Assembly (NCBI RefSeq): GCF_025466085.1
Contig: NZ_JANLOD010000077.1
Coordinates: forward strand, 1 to 41,924
DNA from: Pseudomonas sp. 14P_8.1_Bac3
Lineage (GTDB): Bacteria > Pseudomonadota > Gammaproteobacteria > Pseudomonadales > Pseudomonadaceae
DNA length: 41,924 nt
Reading direction: 5' to 3'
Positions 33,595-41,924 of this stretch are shown here, one piece after another; position 1 is the stretch's first letter, and each line of letters opens with the position of its first letter. Both the position numbers and the translations under genes were made by a program. The notes beneath the pieces were generated by a model, which was not told the origin of the DNA, made no database searches, and saw nothing but the letters and a program-made list of their open reading frames with translations.

Positions 33595-34083
33595 TCAGTG
33601 CTTGGTGAGCTTATCCAGGTAACCCATCGCAAACGCTGACACCACGAACGTCATGTGAATGATTACATACCATTTCAAATGCTCGGGATCGACGTTCTTC
33701 GCGTCCATGAAGATCCGCAACAGGTGGATCGACGAAATCGCCACGATGGACGCCGCGACTTTCATCTTCAGCGAAGACGAATCCATGGTACCGAGCCAGT
33801 TGAGCTTTTCCTTGTGGTCGTCGATGTCCAGCTGGGAGACGAAGTTCTCATAGCCGGAAATCATCACCATCACCAGCAGACCGCCTACCAGCGCCATGTC
33901 GATCAGCGACAGCAGCACCAGGATCAGGTCCGATTCGGCCATCGAAAACACGTTGGGGATGACGTGGATAACTTCCTGGAAGAATTTCAGCGCCAGGGCC
34001 AGCAGGCCAAGGGACAGGCCAAAGTAGATCGGCGCCAACAGCCAGCGGGAGGCGTACATTGCATTTTCGATAAAGCGTTCCAT
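33595..34083 (-). CDS. YqhA/UPF0114 family membrane protein
   Basis: A 162-residue integral membrane protein. Hydrophobic segments at about 12-34, 52-78, 105-122 and 135-155 suggest four helices. The start MERFIENAMYASRWLLAPIYFGLSLGLL and the GTMDSSSLKMKVAASIVAISSIHLL segment are typical of UPF0114 (YqhA). The function is unknown. The counterpart by place in P. aeruginosa is PA4574. Confidence 0.9.
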   Translation of the reverse strand: MERFIENAMYASRWLLAPIYFGLSLGLLALALKFFQEVIHVIPNVFSMAESDLILVLLSLIDMALVGGLLVMVMISGYENFVSQLDIDDHKEKLNWLGTMDSSSLKMKVAASIVAISSIHLLRIFMDAKNVDPEHLKWYVIIHMTFVVSAFAMGYLDKLTKH

Positions 34084-34252
34084 TGAATCTCACACATAGG
34101 GCTGGAAATGGCCGCGAGTATATCAGCCGTCCGTCCCTACCCAGAAGCCGCCAGAAATCATCGATAAATCCGCAACCTGCGCGTGTACCGCAGTTTTTCT
34201 GCTAGTGTCCAAATCATTGACAGCTCAGCGACATCGGACAGGAAGACGGGAA

Positions 34253-36082
34253 ATGGATGTGCGATTGCCTTTAATGAGCGTCGGGATTTGCCTGGCGCTG
34301 CTGATGAGCGGGTGCTCCCCCGGCGACGACAAACGTCAGGTCAGCCTCGAGGAAAAGACCGCGCAGTTCGAGACATCCCTGGAAGCGATCCAGGACCCGA
34401 AACTCAAGGATGCGGTGGCCGAACTGGGCGGCTCGCTGCTACTGCTCGAGCGCGCGCAACTCAAACTTGACAGTAAACCGGTGGAAACCGAGTACGGCGA
34501 AGACGTCCTCGCCGTGCTCAAGCACTACCCCACGCCCCAGGATCTGGTCGATACCTACATCAACGGCCTGATTGTGTTGCACAAGGATTCCAGCTCCGAT
34601 TACCTGACCGACCTGCAACCGCTGTTCCCCTTCAACTTCAACATTCCGGCCGAGTTCCTGTTTCCCCACGGCCTGGAATGGCAATCGGTAACCCTGAGCA
34701 ACAAACGCGTGATTGCGTTTCAGCCGGAATGGTCGGAAACCGATCCCGGCATTCAGTTGAGCCCCTCCAGTTCGAACCTGACCAACCCCGACGACCTCAC
34801 GGTGACCTACCCCTTCATCGACGGCCTGGACGTGGAAAACAAAAACCAGCCGCAGCCGGTCAGCCTGCAGGGCAAGGTGGAAGTCATCGCGCCGCGCCGG
34901 CTCTACAGCTTCGACCTGACGAAAAAGGACGTGGGCCAGACCCGCACCAACGACAACCTCAGCGTCACGTTGCTGAAGCTGACGAACAACTACGCCGAAA
35001 TCGAATACAACAACCGTGCACCGCTGGCGCCCGAGGTGGCAGAAACACCGCTCAACCCGCTGATCGTCCAGGCTCGGGACACCACCGGGCAATTCCTGTC
35101 GCGCTCGGGCTCGATCAATGAGACCGCCGCGCAAATCGCCTTCTACCAAAAGCAACTGGCGAAAATGCAACAACAAAAGGCCTGGAGCGAAGCGTTTGAA
35201 AAGCAGCTCGATGAAGAGCAGCGCGCGTTTGAGAAGCAGCAAAAAAACCACTACTCCAAGGTGTATTTCAACGGGCCGATCGACACCCTTGAAGTCAGCG
35301 TGCTCGATTTCTCGGCGGCCACGATCACCCGCAAGGACCTTGACCTGCCGGTCCGGCGTTTTGACCAGCACACCACCGAAAAAACCATCCAGCCGCTGAG
35401 CTTGCCGGTGGTGGTGTACGACGATCAGGCCCCGACCTGGCTCAAGGGCGCGACGCTGGACGAGGAGCAGTTGAAAAAAGGCGTCATTATCCGCCAATCG
35501 GTCGATGACCCGAGCGCCGCGCGCATCGAGTTCGATCACACCCGCAGCTTCAACGATGAACTGCTGGGCACGTCATTCAACCCTGGCGACAGCCCGGTCA
35601 CTTTCTTCACCGAGGACAGCAGCGGCAAACGTGACGAGCCGATCGAGTTGCCGCCGGAGGCGTATCAGATTGATCCGCTGCGCGGTGTCATCACTTACGA
35701 CCTGAACCTGTTTGCGCAAACGCCGGCCTTTGCGGTGGGTTCGATGCCGCTGTTCCTGGCGACGGTCGACAAGCAGACACTCGACGTTCACCAACTGCCC
35801 AAAGGCCTGGAACTGAAAGGCAATGCACTGGTGGTGGACTTGAAGGTATTTCCCGCCCAGGACTGGCGCTTTTTCGCCAAGGACGACAGCGGTCACTACA
35901 TCAAGGAAATTCTTTCGGTCAGCCATGACGCGAGCAAGGATGGCCCGGCGCTATTCGCCGTGCATTACTTCTACGGTCAGCCGACTCGCCTGGAAACCTA
36001 TCAGCGAACCGACCTCACCACCGTGCAATATGGGTTCGAGGTCAAGCTCGACAAGGCTGACACCTCCAGCCTTGATCAATAG
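34253..36082 (+). CDS. Orphan 609-residue lipoprotein, unknown function
   Basis: The signal sequence MDVRLPLMSVGICLALLMSGC has a lipobox with Cys21. Residue +2 is Ser, so sorting to the outer membrane is expected. After a short helical part (about 30-70), the chain is mostly beta-like with many charged residues. A strong heptad-rich segment, about 290-335 (QKQLAKMQQQKAWSEAFEKQLDEEQRAFEKQQ), should be a coiled coil or long helical hairpin. No other cysteine is evident. I recognise no domain. The start at 34253 follows AGGAAG. It is divergent from the YqhA-type gene and convergent with the PA4575-like gene, which ends 5 bp away. A surface or periplasmic structural role is only a guess. Confidence 0.85.
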   Translation: MDVRLPLMSVGICLALLMSGCSPGDDKRQVSLEEKTAQFETSLEAIQDPKLKDAVAELGGSLLLLERAQLKLDSKPVETEYGEDVLAVLKHYPTPQDLVDTYINGLIVLHKDSSSDYLTDLQPLFPFNFNIPAEFLFPHGLEWQSVTLSNKRVIAFQPEWSETDPGIQLSPSSSNLTNPDDLTVTYPFIDGLDVENKNQPQPVSLQGKVEVIAPRRLYSFDLTKKDVGQTRTNDNLSVTLLKLTNNYAEIEYNNRAPLAPEVAETPLNPLIVQARDTTGQFLSRSGSINETAAQIAFYQKQLAKMQQQKAWSEAFEKQLDEEQRAFEKQQKNHYSKVYFNGPIDTLEVSVLDFSAATITRKDLDLPVRRFDQHTTEKTIQPLSLPVVVYDDQAPTWLKGATLDEEQLKKGVIIRQSVDDPSAARIEFDHTRSFNDELLGTSFNPGDSPVTFFTEDSSGKRDEPIELPPEAYQIDPLRGVITYDLNLFAQTPAFAVGSMPLFLATVDKQTLDVHQLPKGLELKGNALVVDLKVFPAQDWRFFAKDDSGHYIKEILSVSHDASKDGPALFAVHYFYGQPTRLETYQRTDLTTVQYGFEVKLDKADTSSLDQ

Positions 36083-36087
36083 CCGCC

Positions 36088-36429
36088 TCAACGGTCGGGG
36101 CGAAACTCGAAGCCGCCCAGGTTGCGGCAACGTCCGCCATTGATTTCCCGCAACTGGGCTTGCAAATGCAGGCACCAGATCTGCGGGTCATCGGCCAGCT
36201 CGTAGCCATGCAGGGTCAGGCTTTCAACGATGGTGTCGAGGATCGATTCCGCCACGAAGGGGCCATGAAACGGGCCTTGGGCCTTGATCGCTGAAGGTTG
36301 TTCGCCGGCCATTCCGGCGGCGAAGAGCAGGGTCCACATGCCCGTATCGCCCGCCAAGGGGCGGATGGCGCACTCGATACGGGTTACAAGGCCCAGGCAT
36401 TGACGGGTGAGGCAGAGGTTGCGCGACAT
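36088..36429 (-). CDS. PA4575-like conserved hypothetical protein
   Basis: A 113-residue protein: MSRNLCLTRQCLGLVTRIECAIRPLAGDTGMWTLLFAAG, then a C-terminal part DDPQIWCLHLQAQLREINGGR. Five cysteines are present (Cys6, Cys11, Cys20, one in WCLH, one in GRCRN). There is no signal peptide. It resembles P. aeruginosa PA4575, which also lies next to the Lon-like gene. Function unknown to me. Confidence 0.75.
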   Translation of the reverse strand: MSRNLCLTRQCLGLVTRIECAIRPLAGDTGMWTLLFAAGMAGEQPSAIKAQGPFHGPFVAESILDTIVESLTLHGYELADDPQIWCLHLQAQLREINGGRCRNLGGFEFRPDR

Positions 36430-36631
36430 GGCGGCGACCCTCGGTAGATCCGGTATTCAGCCCCCACGGGAAGGCTGTCTCGATCCAGTGATTACTGTCG
36501 ATATCCTTGAGCTGAGGATAGAAGAAAAGTGCGGGATGCAGGCGTTTCGATACCAGAAGGCGCCGAGCGGTCATTGTGTGAAGATTGACGCCAGAGTGAT
36601 GGCACTTTTCAAGCACCACACCAAAAAAATG
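36430..36631. other. Intergenic stretch before the Lon-like gene 3' end
   Basis: The gap between the PA4575-like gene and the Lon-like stop is 317 bp. Its right third is a REPIN. This left part should hold the promoter of the PA4575-like gene, but I see no clear -35/-10 pair and no credible gene. Confidence 0.4.
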
Positions 36632-36719
36632 AGGGAGCGGGCTTGCTCGCGAACGCGGTGTGTCAGTCAACATTGCTGCTGGCCGAAAAACGCTTTCGCG
36701 AGCAAGCCCGCTCCCACAG
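36632..36719. repeat. REPIN after the Lon-like gene
   Basis: Inverted arms GGGAGCGGGCTTGCTCGCGA (from 36633) and TCGCGAGCAAGCCCGCTCCC (from 36696) match fully. The centre is unlike those of the other REPINs here. It lies 27 bp beyond the stop codon at 36747. Confidence 0.9.
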
Positions 36720-36746
36720 TGAATCGAAGGTGACCTCGGGTGAGTG

Positions 36747-39185
36747 TCAGGCCGGCTTGGCTTCGGCCAACGCTTCCTGCGCCGCCTCTTTCTCGGCTTC
36801 CTTGAGGTCTTCTTCGCTGATCATTTCAGCAATGACGCGCAAACGCTCCACCACCCGCGCATTGACGCTGCCTTCAGGGAACTCGCCATTTTCATCCGGC
36901 GCACCCGCCGGCTCGCCGACCAGCAAGCTCAGGGCTTCATCCGCCTGACGCACCGCGTAGACGTGGAACTGCCCCGCGCGCACCGCCGCCAGCACCTTCT
37001 CGTCGAGCATCAGCGTGGCCACGTTGGCCTGGGGAATGATCGCCCCCTGCTCGCCGGTCAGGCCGCGAGCTTCGCAGAGACGGAAGAAGCCTTCGATCTT
37101 CTCGTTGACCCCGCCGACCGCCTGCACTTCACCGAACTGGTTGATCGAACCGGTGATCGCAAAGCACTGCTTGAGCGGCGTCTTCGACAGCGCCGAAATC
37201 AGCGTGCACGCTTCGCCCAGCGACGCACTGTCGCCATCGACGTAACCGTAGGACTGCTCCAGCGCGATACTCGCGGAAATCGCCAGCGGGAATTCCTGGG
37301 CGTACCGGCTGCCCAGATACCCGGTGAGGATCATCACGCCTTTGGAGTGAATCGGTTGACCGAGGTTAACTTCGCGCTCGATGTCGACGATGCCACTGCC
37401 GCCCGGATAGACCGTAGCGGAAATGCGCGCCGGCACACCGAACGCCGAGTCGCCGACCTCCAGCACCGTCAGCCCGTTGCACTTGCCGACGGCGGCGCCA
37501 TCGGTGTCGATCAGGATGATCCCGGCCAGCATGTCGTCGAGAATCCGCGCCGAAACGCGCCCGGTGCGGGTGGCCTTGGCCTTGAGCGCACGCTCGATGT
37601 GCCCGGCGTCGGTCATTTCGTCGCCGGCAAGGTGACGAATGAAATCCGCCTCGCTGACCAGCTGGAACAGATCGCCGATGCGCGCCGATAAACGCCCCTG
37701 ATGCTCGGCCAGACGCGCGCTGTACGTCGCCAGACGCGCCACCGCGTCGGCGGTCAGCGGCGCCATGCCTTCTTCGGAGGTGCGGGTTTTCAGCAACTGT
37801 GCGAACTGCTCCAGGCTCTCGTCGACCATCGGGATGTCTTCGTCGAAATCCACCAGGACGCGGAACATCTCCTGGAAGTCCGGATCAAGGTCTTGCAGCG
37901 TGTAATACAGCTGACGCGCACCGATGATGATCACTTTGACCTGCAACGGAATGTGCTGCGGAGTCAGGGTCACGGTGGCCAGACGGCCCAGCTCGCCCAG
38001 CGGCGATTCCATTTTCAGTTTGCGCGATTGCAGGGCGCGCTTGAGCGCATCCCATACGAACGGCTCGCTGAGCATTTTTTCCGCTTCAAGAATCAGGAAA
38101 CCGCCGTTGGCCCGGTGCAGCGCACCCGGTCGCAGCTGCCGATACGTGGTGTAAAGCGCGCCCTGATCGGTGCTGTATTCGATGCGGCCGAACAGGTTTT
38201 CGTAAGTCGGATGCGGTTCGAACACCACCGGCGCGCCACCGCTGGCGGAATGACCCACGACCAGGCTCGGGGCGTATTGCTCTTCGAGCATTTTGCGGGC
38301 GATGGCGTCGGCCTTGCTGTCGTCGACCAGTTGCTCGACCACGGTTTTCAGCAGGTACACCTGCATCGCCTGCAAGTAACCGCAGACGGCGGCGTTTTCC
38401 GCGTATTTTTCCGACAATGGCGCCAGCAAAGGCTGCAAGGCCAGGGTGATGGTTTCTTCGTTGAGCTGACGCAACTGATTGCTCGATTCACGCTTCCATT
38501 GCGGCAGGCTGGCGAGCTCTTCGTTGAGGCGCTCCTCCAGACCGGAAATGTCTTCGTGGAACCGTTCGCGATCGGCTTCCGGCAACTGGGCGAACTCCGC
38601 TTCGTCGAGGGCCTTGCCATCGAGCATCGGCGTAAACGCGATATTGCTGGCATCGCGATACAGCGCGACGTCCTTCTCCAGCGCCAACCGCTCGATCACG
38701 TCCAGCGCCTTGTCGTAACGCTGGTTGAAGGCGCGGTCGATCGCGCTTTTTTTCTGCTGGTAGGACGGATGTTCGAACACCGCCGGAAAAGTCGCCAGCA
38801 GGTTGTCGATCAAACCGTTGATGTCGCCGATGAACGCGCCGGCGCTGCCCGACGGCAACTCAAGGGCACGGGGTTCGCGCGGTTCATCGAAATTGTTGAC
38901 GTAGACCCAATCCGCCGGGGTCTGCAGGCGTTTGCCTTCGGCCTTCAGGTAGCGTTTGACGAACGAGAACCGGCCGGTGCCCGGCTCGCCCATGACGAAT
39001 ACGTTGTAACCGGGGCGTGGCATGGCCACACCGAACTGCAAGGCTTCGACCGCGCGTTCCTGGCCAAGCACACCGCGGAAGGGCTCCAGATCATTGGTGG
39101 TAGAGAAGCTGAACTGTTCAGCGGAAAACGGACGGGTCAGCGCTTCGGGCGCTAGACGCAAGCTGGCAGCAACAGGATCAGGCAT
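36747..39185 (-). CDS. Lon-like ATP-dependent protease (LonB/YcbZ type)
   Basis: An 812-residue protein with an AAA domain and a C-terminal Lon protease domain. The Ser-Lys dyad is Ser653 (DGDSAS) and Lys696 (GGVNEKIEGF), 43 residues apart as in E. coli Lon (679/722). The Walker A is GEPGTGR at 66-72, with Arg in place of Lys, and the Walker B-like segment reads GGFLILEAEKML without the DE pair. A long helical insert (about 150-310) separates the AAA halves. These traits fit the YcbZ/AAA_32 branch. Weak or absent ATP hydrolysis is inferred. The tail after 770 is acidic and helical. P. aeruginosa PA4576 is the counterpart by place. Confidence 0.92.
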   Translation of the reverse strand: MPDPVAASLRLAPEALTRPFSAEQFSFSTTNDLEPFRGVLGQERAVEALQFGVAMPRPGYNVFVMGEPGTGRFSFVKRYLKAEGKRLQTPADWVYVNNFDEPREPRALELPSGSAGAFIGDINGLIDNLLATFPAVFEHPSYQQKKSAIDRAFNQRYDKALDVIERLALEKDVALYRDASNIAFTPMLDGKALDEAEFAQLPEADRERFHEDISGLEERLNEELASLPQWKRESSNQLRQLNEETITLALQPLLAPLSEKYAENAAVCGYLQAMQVYLLKTVVEQLVDDSKADAIARKMLEEQYAPSLVVGHSASGGAPVVFEPHPTYENLFGRIEYSTDQGALYTTYRQLRPGALHRANGGFLILEAEKMLSEPFVWDALKRALQSRKLKMESPLGELGRLATVTLTPQHIPLQVKVIIIGARQLYYTLQDLDPDFQEMFRVLVDFDEDIPMVDESLEQFAQLLKTRTSEEGMAPLTADAVARLATYSARLAEHQGRLSARIGDLFQLVSEADFIRHLAGDEMTDAGHIERALKAKATRTGRVSARILDDMLAGIILIDTDGAAVGKCNGLTVLEVGDSAFGVPARISATVYPGGSGIVDIEREVNLGQPIHSKGVMILTGYLGSRYAQEFPLAISASIALEQSYGYVDGDSASLGEACTLISALSKTPLKQCFAITGSINQFGEVQAVGGVNEKIEGFFRLCEARGLTGEQGAIIPQANVATLMLDEKVLAAVRAGQFHVYAVRQADEALSLLVGEPAGAPDENGEFPEGSVNARVVERLRVIAEMISEEDLKEAEKEAAQEALAEAKPA

Positions 39186-39461
39186 CGGGCTTCCTTACAT
39201 CAGGCGGGGCAGATAGCGGCATTCTGGCGCTGCCCGTACCCCACTGGCAAGGCGCGCCTTAAGCCAAAGCATAGCCAAAACACCCTCCCCAGGCGGGCCG
39301 GGTCTAAATCAGCGTTTTCAACGAATATTTCGCAAAAAACAACGGAACCCTTGGAACGTGCCTAAACTCCAAACTGCGCGGCTGGAACAATAACCGGCCC
39401 ACTGGCGCCAGATCGGGCCAGACCCCTTGTCCATTGGTATGCACATAAAGAGAACAAAGCT

Positions 39462-39950
39462 ATGAAACGGATTCTTCTCGGTACTCTCTTCACCGTTGTT
39501 TCCCTCAACGCTATGGCACAAGCGCCAGGCGGTCCGGATTGCGGTTGGGGCAACATGCTGTTCGAAGGTCAGCGTGGCACCCCGGCGCACTTCCTGGCAT
39601 CCACCACCAACGGCACTTCCGGTAACGCAACGTTCGGTATGACGTCCGGTACCAACGGTTGCTCGACCAACGCGTCGCTGACCTATGGCGGCAAATCCTG
39701 GTTTGCGATGAATGGCATGATGAACGAGCTGTCCGAAGACATGGCCAAAGGTAACGGCGAAGCGCTGACGACCTACGCCGTGGTACTGGGCGTGGCGCCG
39801 GAAGACCGTGCGCACTTCGCTGCTGTGACTCACGAGCACTTCCAGCAGATCTTCAGCAAAGCTGACGTGACCGCTGAAGACGTGCATACCAACACCCTGG
39901 CCGTTCTGAAGAGCGATCCACGCCTGGCCAAGTACGCCACTCAAGCTTAA
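39462..39950 (+). CDS. DUF3015 secreted protein
   Basis: A 162-residue protein with a clear signal peptide, MKRILLGTLFTVVSLNAMA, cut before Gln20. The DUF3015 body carries PGGPDCGWGNMLFEGQRG and TSGTNGCS, with two cysteines that may pair. The C-terminal half is helical (EHFQQIFSKADVTAEDVHTNTLAVLKSDPRLAKYA). The function is unknown; periplasmic placement is expected. It is followed by a terminator and then the DUF4105 gene on the same strand, a pairing I recall from other pseudomonads. Confidence 0.9.
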   Translation: MKRILLGTLFTVVSLNAMAQAPGGPDCGWGNMLFEGQRGTPAHFLASTTNGTSGNATFGMTSGTNGCSTNASLTYGGKSWFAMNGMMNELSEDMAKGNGEALTTYAVVLGVAPEDRAHFAAVTHEHFQQIFSKADVTAEDVHTNTLAVLKSDPRLAKYATQA

Positions 39951-39957
39951 GCTCGAC

Positions 39958-39990
39958 CCGCCCGTTCCTTTCGGGGAGCGGGTTTTATTT
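39958..39990 (+). terminator. Terminator after the DUF3015 gene
   Basis: ACCCGCCCGTTCC pairs imperfectly with GGGGAGCGGGT and is followed by TTTTATTTTTT. It starts 7 bp after the stop codon. Confidence 0.8.
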
Positions 39991-40043
39991 TTTGGACCTG
40001 CCCCTCTTTGGGTCTTTGTTTCTTTCGACTTAAGTTGCCCACT

Positions 40044-41897
40044 ATGCTCAAACGCCTTGCCTGGCTGGCGCTCTGTGTCTGCGCCCCGCTGTCCGCCGCG
40101 CCTCACATCGACAATCAACGTTTGCAGCAACTGGCCAACGATCCGTTCTGGATTTCCCTCGGTCATTACGAAACCGCCAAACTGGGCGGCTGGCGCAGCT
40201 ATGTCAGCGACAAGAAATTCTTCCTGGCGCCCGACGGCAACGAACACCCCGACCATGAACTCGCCGCGACCGTGCAGGCGCTGTATGCCCCGGCCAGTGC
40301 CGGGGAAAAGCACGCACAATGCGTCTACCCGGCGCGCACCCGCTGGCTCAAGGCTCAGCTCAATCTGACCGATCTGCCGACGCCGGACTGCGCCGAGTTC
40401 AAACAATGGTTCAAGGATGTCTCCCCCCACAGCGCGGTGATGATTTTCCCGGCGGCCTATTTGAACAGCCCGTCGTCGATGTTCGGCCACACGCTGCTGC
40501 GGATCGATCAGGCGGACGTGCAAAGCGACAAGACCTCGCTGCTCAGCTACGCGATCAACTTCGGCGCCTACATCGAAGGCTCGGACAACAGCATCCTGTA
40601 CGCCTGGAAAGGTTTGATGGGGGGCTATCCGGGCCTGTTCGCGCTGGTGCCCTACCAGGAAAAGCTCTCGGAATACCGCAGCCTCGAAAACCGCGACCTG
40701 TGGGAGTACCGGCTGAACCTGACCCAGCAGGAAACCGAGCGCATGGTCGAGCATGTCTGGGAGCTGAAGCAGATTCAGTTCGATTATTTCTTCTTCGACG
40801 AAAACTGCTCCTATCGCCTGCTGGAACTGCTGCAAGTGGCGCGGCCGAGCCTGCGCCTGACCGGGCAATTCCCGCTGACCGCGATCCCGACCGACACCGT
40901 CAAAGCGGTGAAAGAAGCGGGCCTGGTGGAGTCGATCCAGTACCGGCCATCTCGCGAGCGTGAGCTGTTGAGCCGCGCCCAACCGCTGAACCCGGAAGAA
41001 CAGCAGTGGGTGCTGAAAGTCAGCGCCGACCAGAAACAATTGCAGGACCCGGCGTTCAAGGCGCAGCCACGGGAGCGCCAGGCGCTGATCATCGACGCGG
41101 CGTACCGACTCGAACGCTATCGTGCCAACGGCCAGGAGCGCGACCCGCAGCGGGCCCAGCGCAGTTTTGAACTGCTGCGGGCGATCAACCAGAACCCGGC
41201 GCCGGAGCTGGACATCCCGCAGCCGGGCCTGCCCGAGGACGGCCACGAGTCGCGCACCTGGCAGGCCGGCATCGGCACCCGGGGCGACAAGGCGTTTGGC
41301 GAGTACGGCCTGCGCATGGCCTATCACGACCTCAACGATAACGCCGAAAGCTTTCCCCTCGGCGCGCAGATCGAAATCCTGCAGATGAAACTGCGTCAGT
41401 ACGAAGGCAATCACTGGCAACTGCAGCAACTGGACCTGGCGACCATCCGCTCCCTGACGCCGCGCAACGAGCTGTTGCAACCGCTGTCATGGCAAGTCAC
41501 CGGTGGCCTTGAGCGCGTGCCGGGCAAACATGACGATGAAACCCTGGTCAGCCACGTCAACGGCGGTGCGGGTGGTACGTGGCAACTGAGCGACGACCTG
41601 CTCGGTTTCGCACTGGGCACGGTGCGCGTCGAACACAATAACGACTTCGCCGGTTTCATCGCCCCGGCGGCAGGCTTCAACAGCGGTCTGTTGTGGAAAA
41701 ACCCCCTGGGCAATTTCAGCCTGGAGGCCAAGGGCGACTTCTTCACCAATGGTGAAGTGCGCCGTAGCGTGAGTCTGAACCAGCAGTGGGAATTGTCGCG
41801 CAACCTCGGTCTGCGCCTGAGCGCCCAGCGCGAGTTCAGCCACCTCGCCACACCGGAAAACGAAGTCATGCTTGAGGTGAAGTGGTATCACTATTAA
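40044..41897 (+). CDS. DUF4105 / Lnb-type periplasmic domain protein
   Basis: A 617-residue protein with a signal peptide (MLKRLAWLALCVCAPLSAA). The DUF4105 domain (about 115-275) contains NSPSSMFGHTLLRID with His149 and FDENCSYRLLELL with Cys255, the likely His/Cys pair of a permuted papain-like fold. The same domain is found in Bacteroides Lnb, a lipoprotein N-acyltransferase. The C-terminal 250 residues alternate polar and hydrophobic strands (LSWQVTGGLERV, FSLEAKGDFFTNGEVRRSV) and end in VMLEVKWYHY, like an outer membrane beta-barrel. Start: the ATG at 40044 gives the signal peptide. Activity is inferred; Pseudomonas also has Lnt, so a different substrate is possible. Confidence 0.88.
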   Translation: MLKRLAWLALCVCAPLSAAPHIDNQRLQQLANDPFWISLGHYETAKLGGWRSYVSDKKFFLAPDGNEHPDHELAATVQALYAPASAGEKHAQCVYPARTRWLKAQLNLTDLPTPDCAEFKQWFKDVSPHSAVMIFPAAYLNSPSSMFGHTLLRIDQADVQSDKTSLLSYAINFGAYIEGSDNSILYAWKGLMGGYPGLFALVPYQEKLSEYRSLENRDLWEYRLNLTQQETERMVEHVWELKQIQFDYFFFDENCSYRLLELLQVARPSLRLTGQFPLTAIPTDTVKAVKEAGLVESIQYRPSRERELLSRAQPLNPEEQQWVLKVSADQKQLQDPAFKAQPRERQALIIDAAYRLERYRANGQERDPQRAQRSFELLRAINQNPAPELDIPQPGLPEDGHESRTWQAGIGTRGDKAFGEYGLRMAYHDLNDNAESFPLGAQIEILQMKLRQYEGNHWQLQQLDLATIRSLTPRNELLQPLSWQVTGGLERVPGKHDDETLVSHVNGGAGGTWQLSDDLLGFALGTVRVEHNNDFAGFIAPAAGFNSGLLWKNPLGNFSLEAKGDFFTNGEVRRSVSLNQQWELSRNLGLRLSAQREFSHLATPENEVMLEVKWYHY

Positions 41898-41906
41898 CGC
41901 GAATCC

Positions 41907-41924
41907 CTGTGAGCGCGGGCTTGC
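41907..41924. repeat. Partial REP cut by the window end
   Basis: CTGTGAGCGCGGGCTTGC resembles the left arm of the GGGAGCGGGC-type REP. It lies 9 bp after the DUF4105 stop codon, and the window ends inside it. Confidence 0.6.

Noticed and set aside
36744..39155. Long antisense frames opposite the Lon-like gene
   Set aside because: They have the same codon-phase shadow composition; the sense strand has a complete, recognisable protein.
39344..39372. GGAACCC-N17-TCCAA as an AlgU-type promoter for the DUF3015 gene
   Set aside because: Only a partial match to the GAACTT/TCTGA consensus and about 90 bp from the start; too weak to call.

Overview
The window is a 41.9 kb stretch of core chromosome from a Pseudomonas of the fluorescens type. 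Three things support this: the gene order rluD-pgeF-clpB / bamD-pilS-pilR-thiO / minor pilins / ispH / lspA-ileS-ribF / murJ / rpsT / proB / obgE-rpmA-rplU / ispB; protein sequences that read like their P. aeruginosa counterparts (recalled, not searched); and many REP/REPIN elements of the GGGAGCGAGC and GCGGGCAAGC types. I see no prophage, IS element, CRISPR array or integron. Most genes are housekeeping genes.

Left part (1-7.4 kb). The window opens with a 33-nt run of C, probably a contig-end artefact. A small secreted EF-hand protein follows that carries a tandem EGKCG motif, then a tRNA operon on the minus strand (Asn-Pro-Lys-Pro) with a stable-RNA promoter. Next is the minus-strand block rluD-pgeF-clpB, in which clpB has its own sigma-32 promoter. 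bamD is divergent from rluD.

Type IV pilus part (7.4-18.1 kb). A short CxxC membrane protein overlaps the start of the PilS-PilR two-component system, which drives sigma-54 pilin transcription. The glycine oxidase gene thiO comes next. It is followed by a minus-strand minor-pilin operon, fimU-pilV-pilW-pilX-pilY1-pilE, whose first five genes overlap each other. A separate plus-strand fimT ends 2 bp from ispH.

Envelope and translation part (18.1-31.3 kb). ribF-ileS-lspA-fkpB form one tightly packed minus-strand operon, with ispH after a REPIN. murJ diverges from rpsT. Then come proB-creA, obgE, rplU-rpmA and, divergent from rplU, ispB. Promoters can be read in the rplU-ispB gap and before rpsT.

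Right part (31.3-41.9 kb). This holds small conserved Pseudomonas genes: a YjdM-type zinc protein, an 85-residue protein behind a strong Fur box, an FklB isomerase, a DUF6482 protein, a YqhA-type membrane protein, an orphan 609-residue lipoprotein, a short protein resembling PA4575, a Lon-like protease with a degenerate ATP site, a DUF3015 secreted protein, and a DUF4105 (Lnb-like) envelope protein.

Every clear REP element lies within about 30 bp of a stop codon, so these elements are best read as 3'-UTR structures. The least understood items are the EF-hand/EGKCG protein, the Fur-box small protein, the orphan lipoprotein and the DUF4105 protein.
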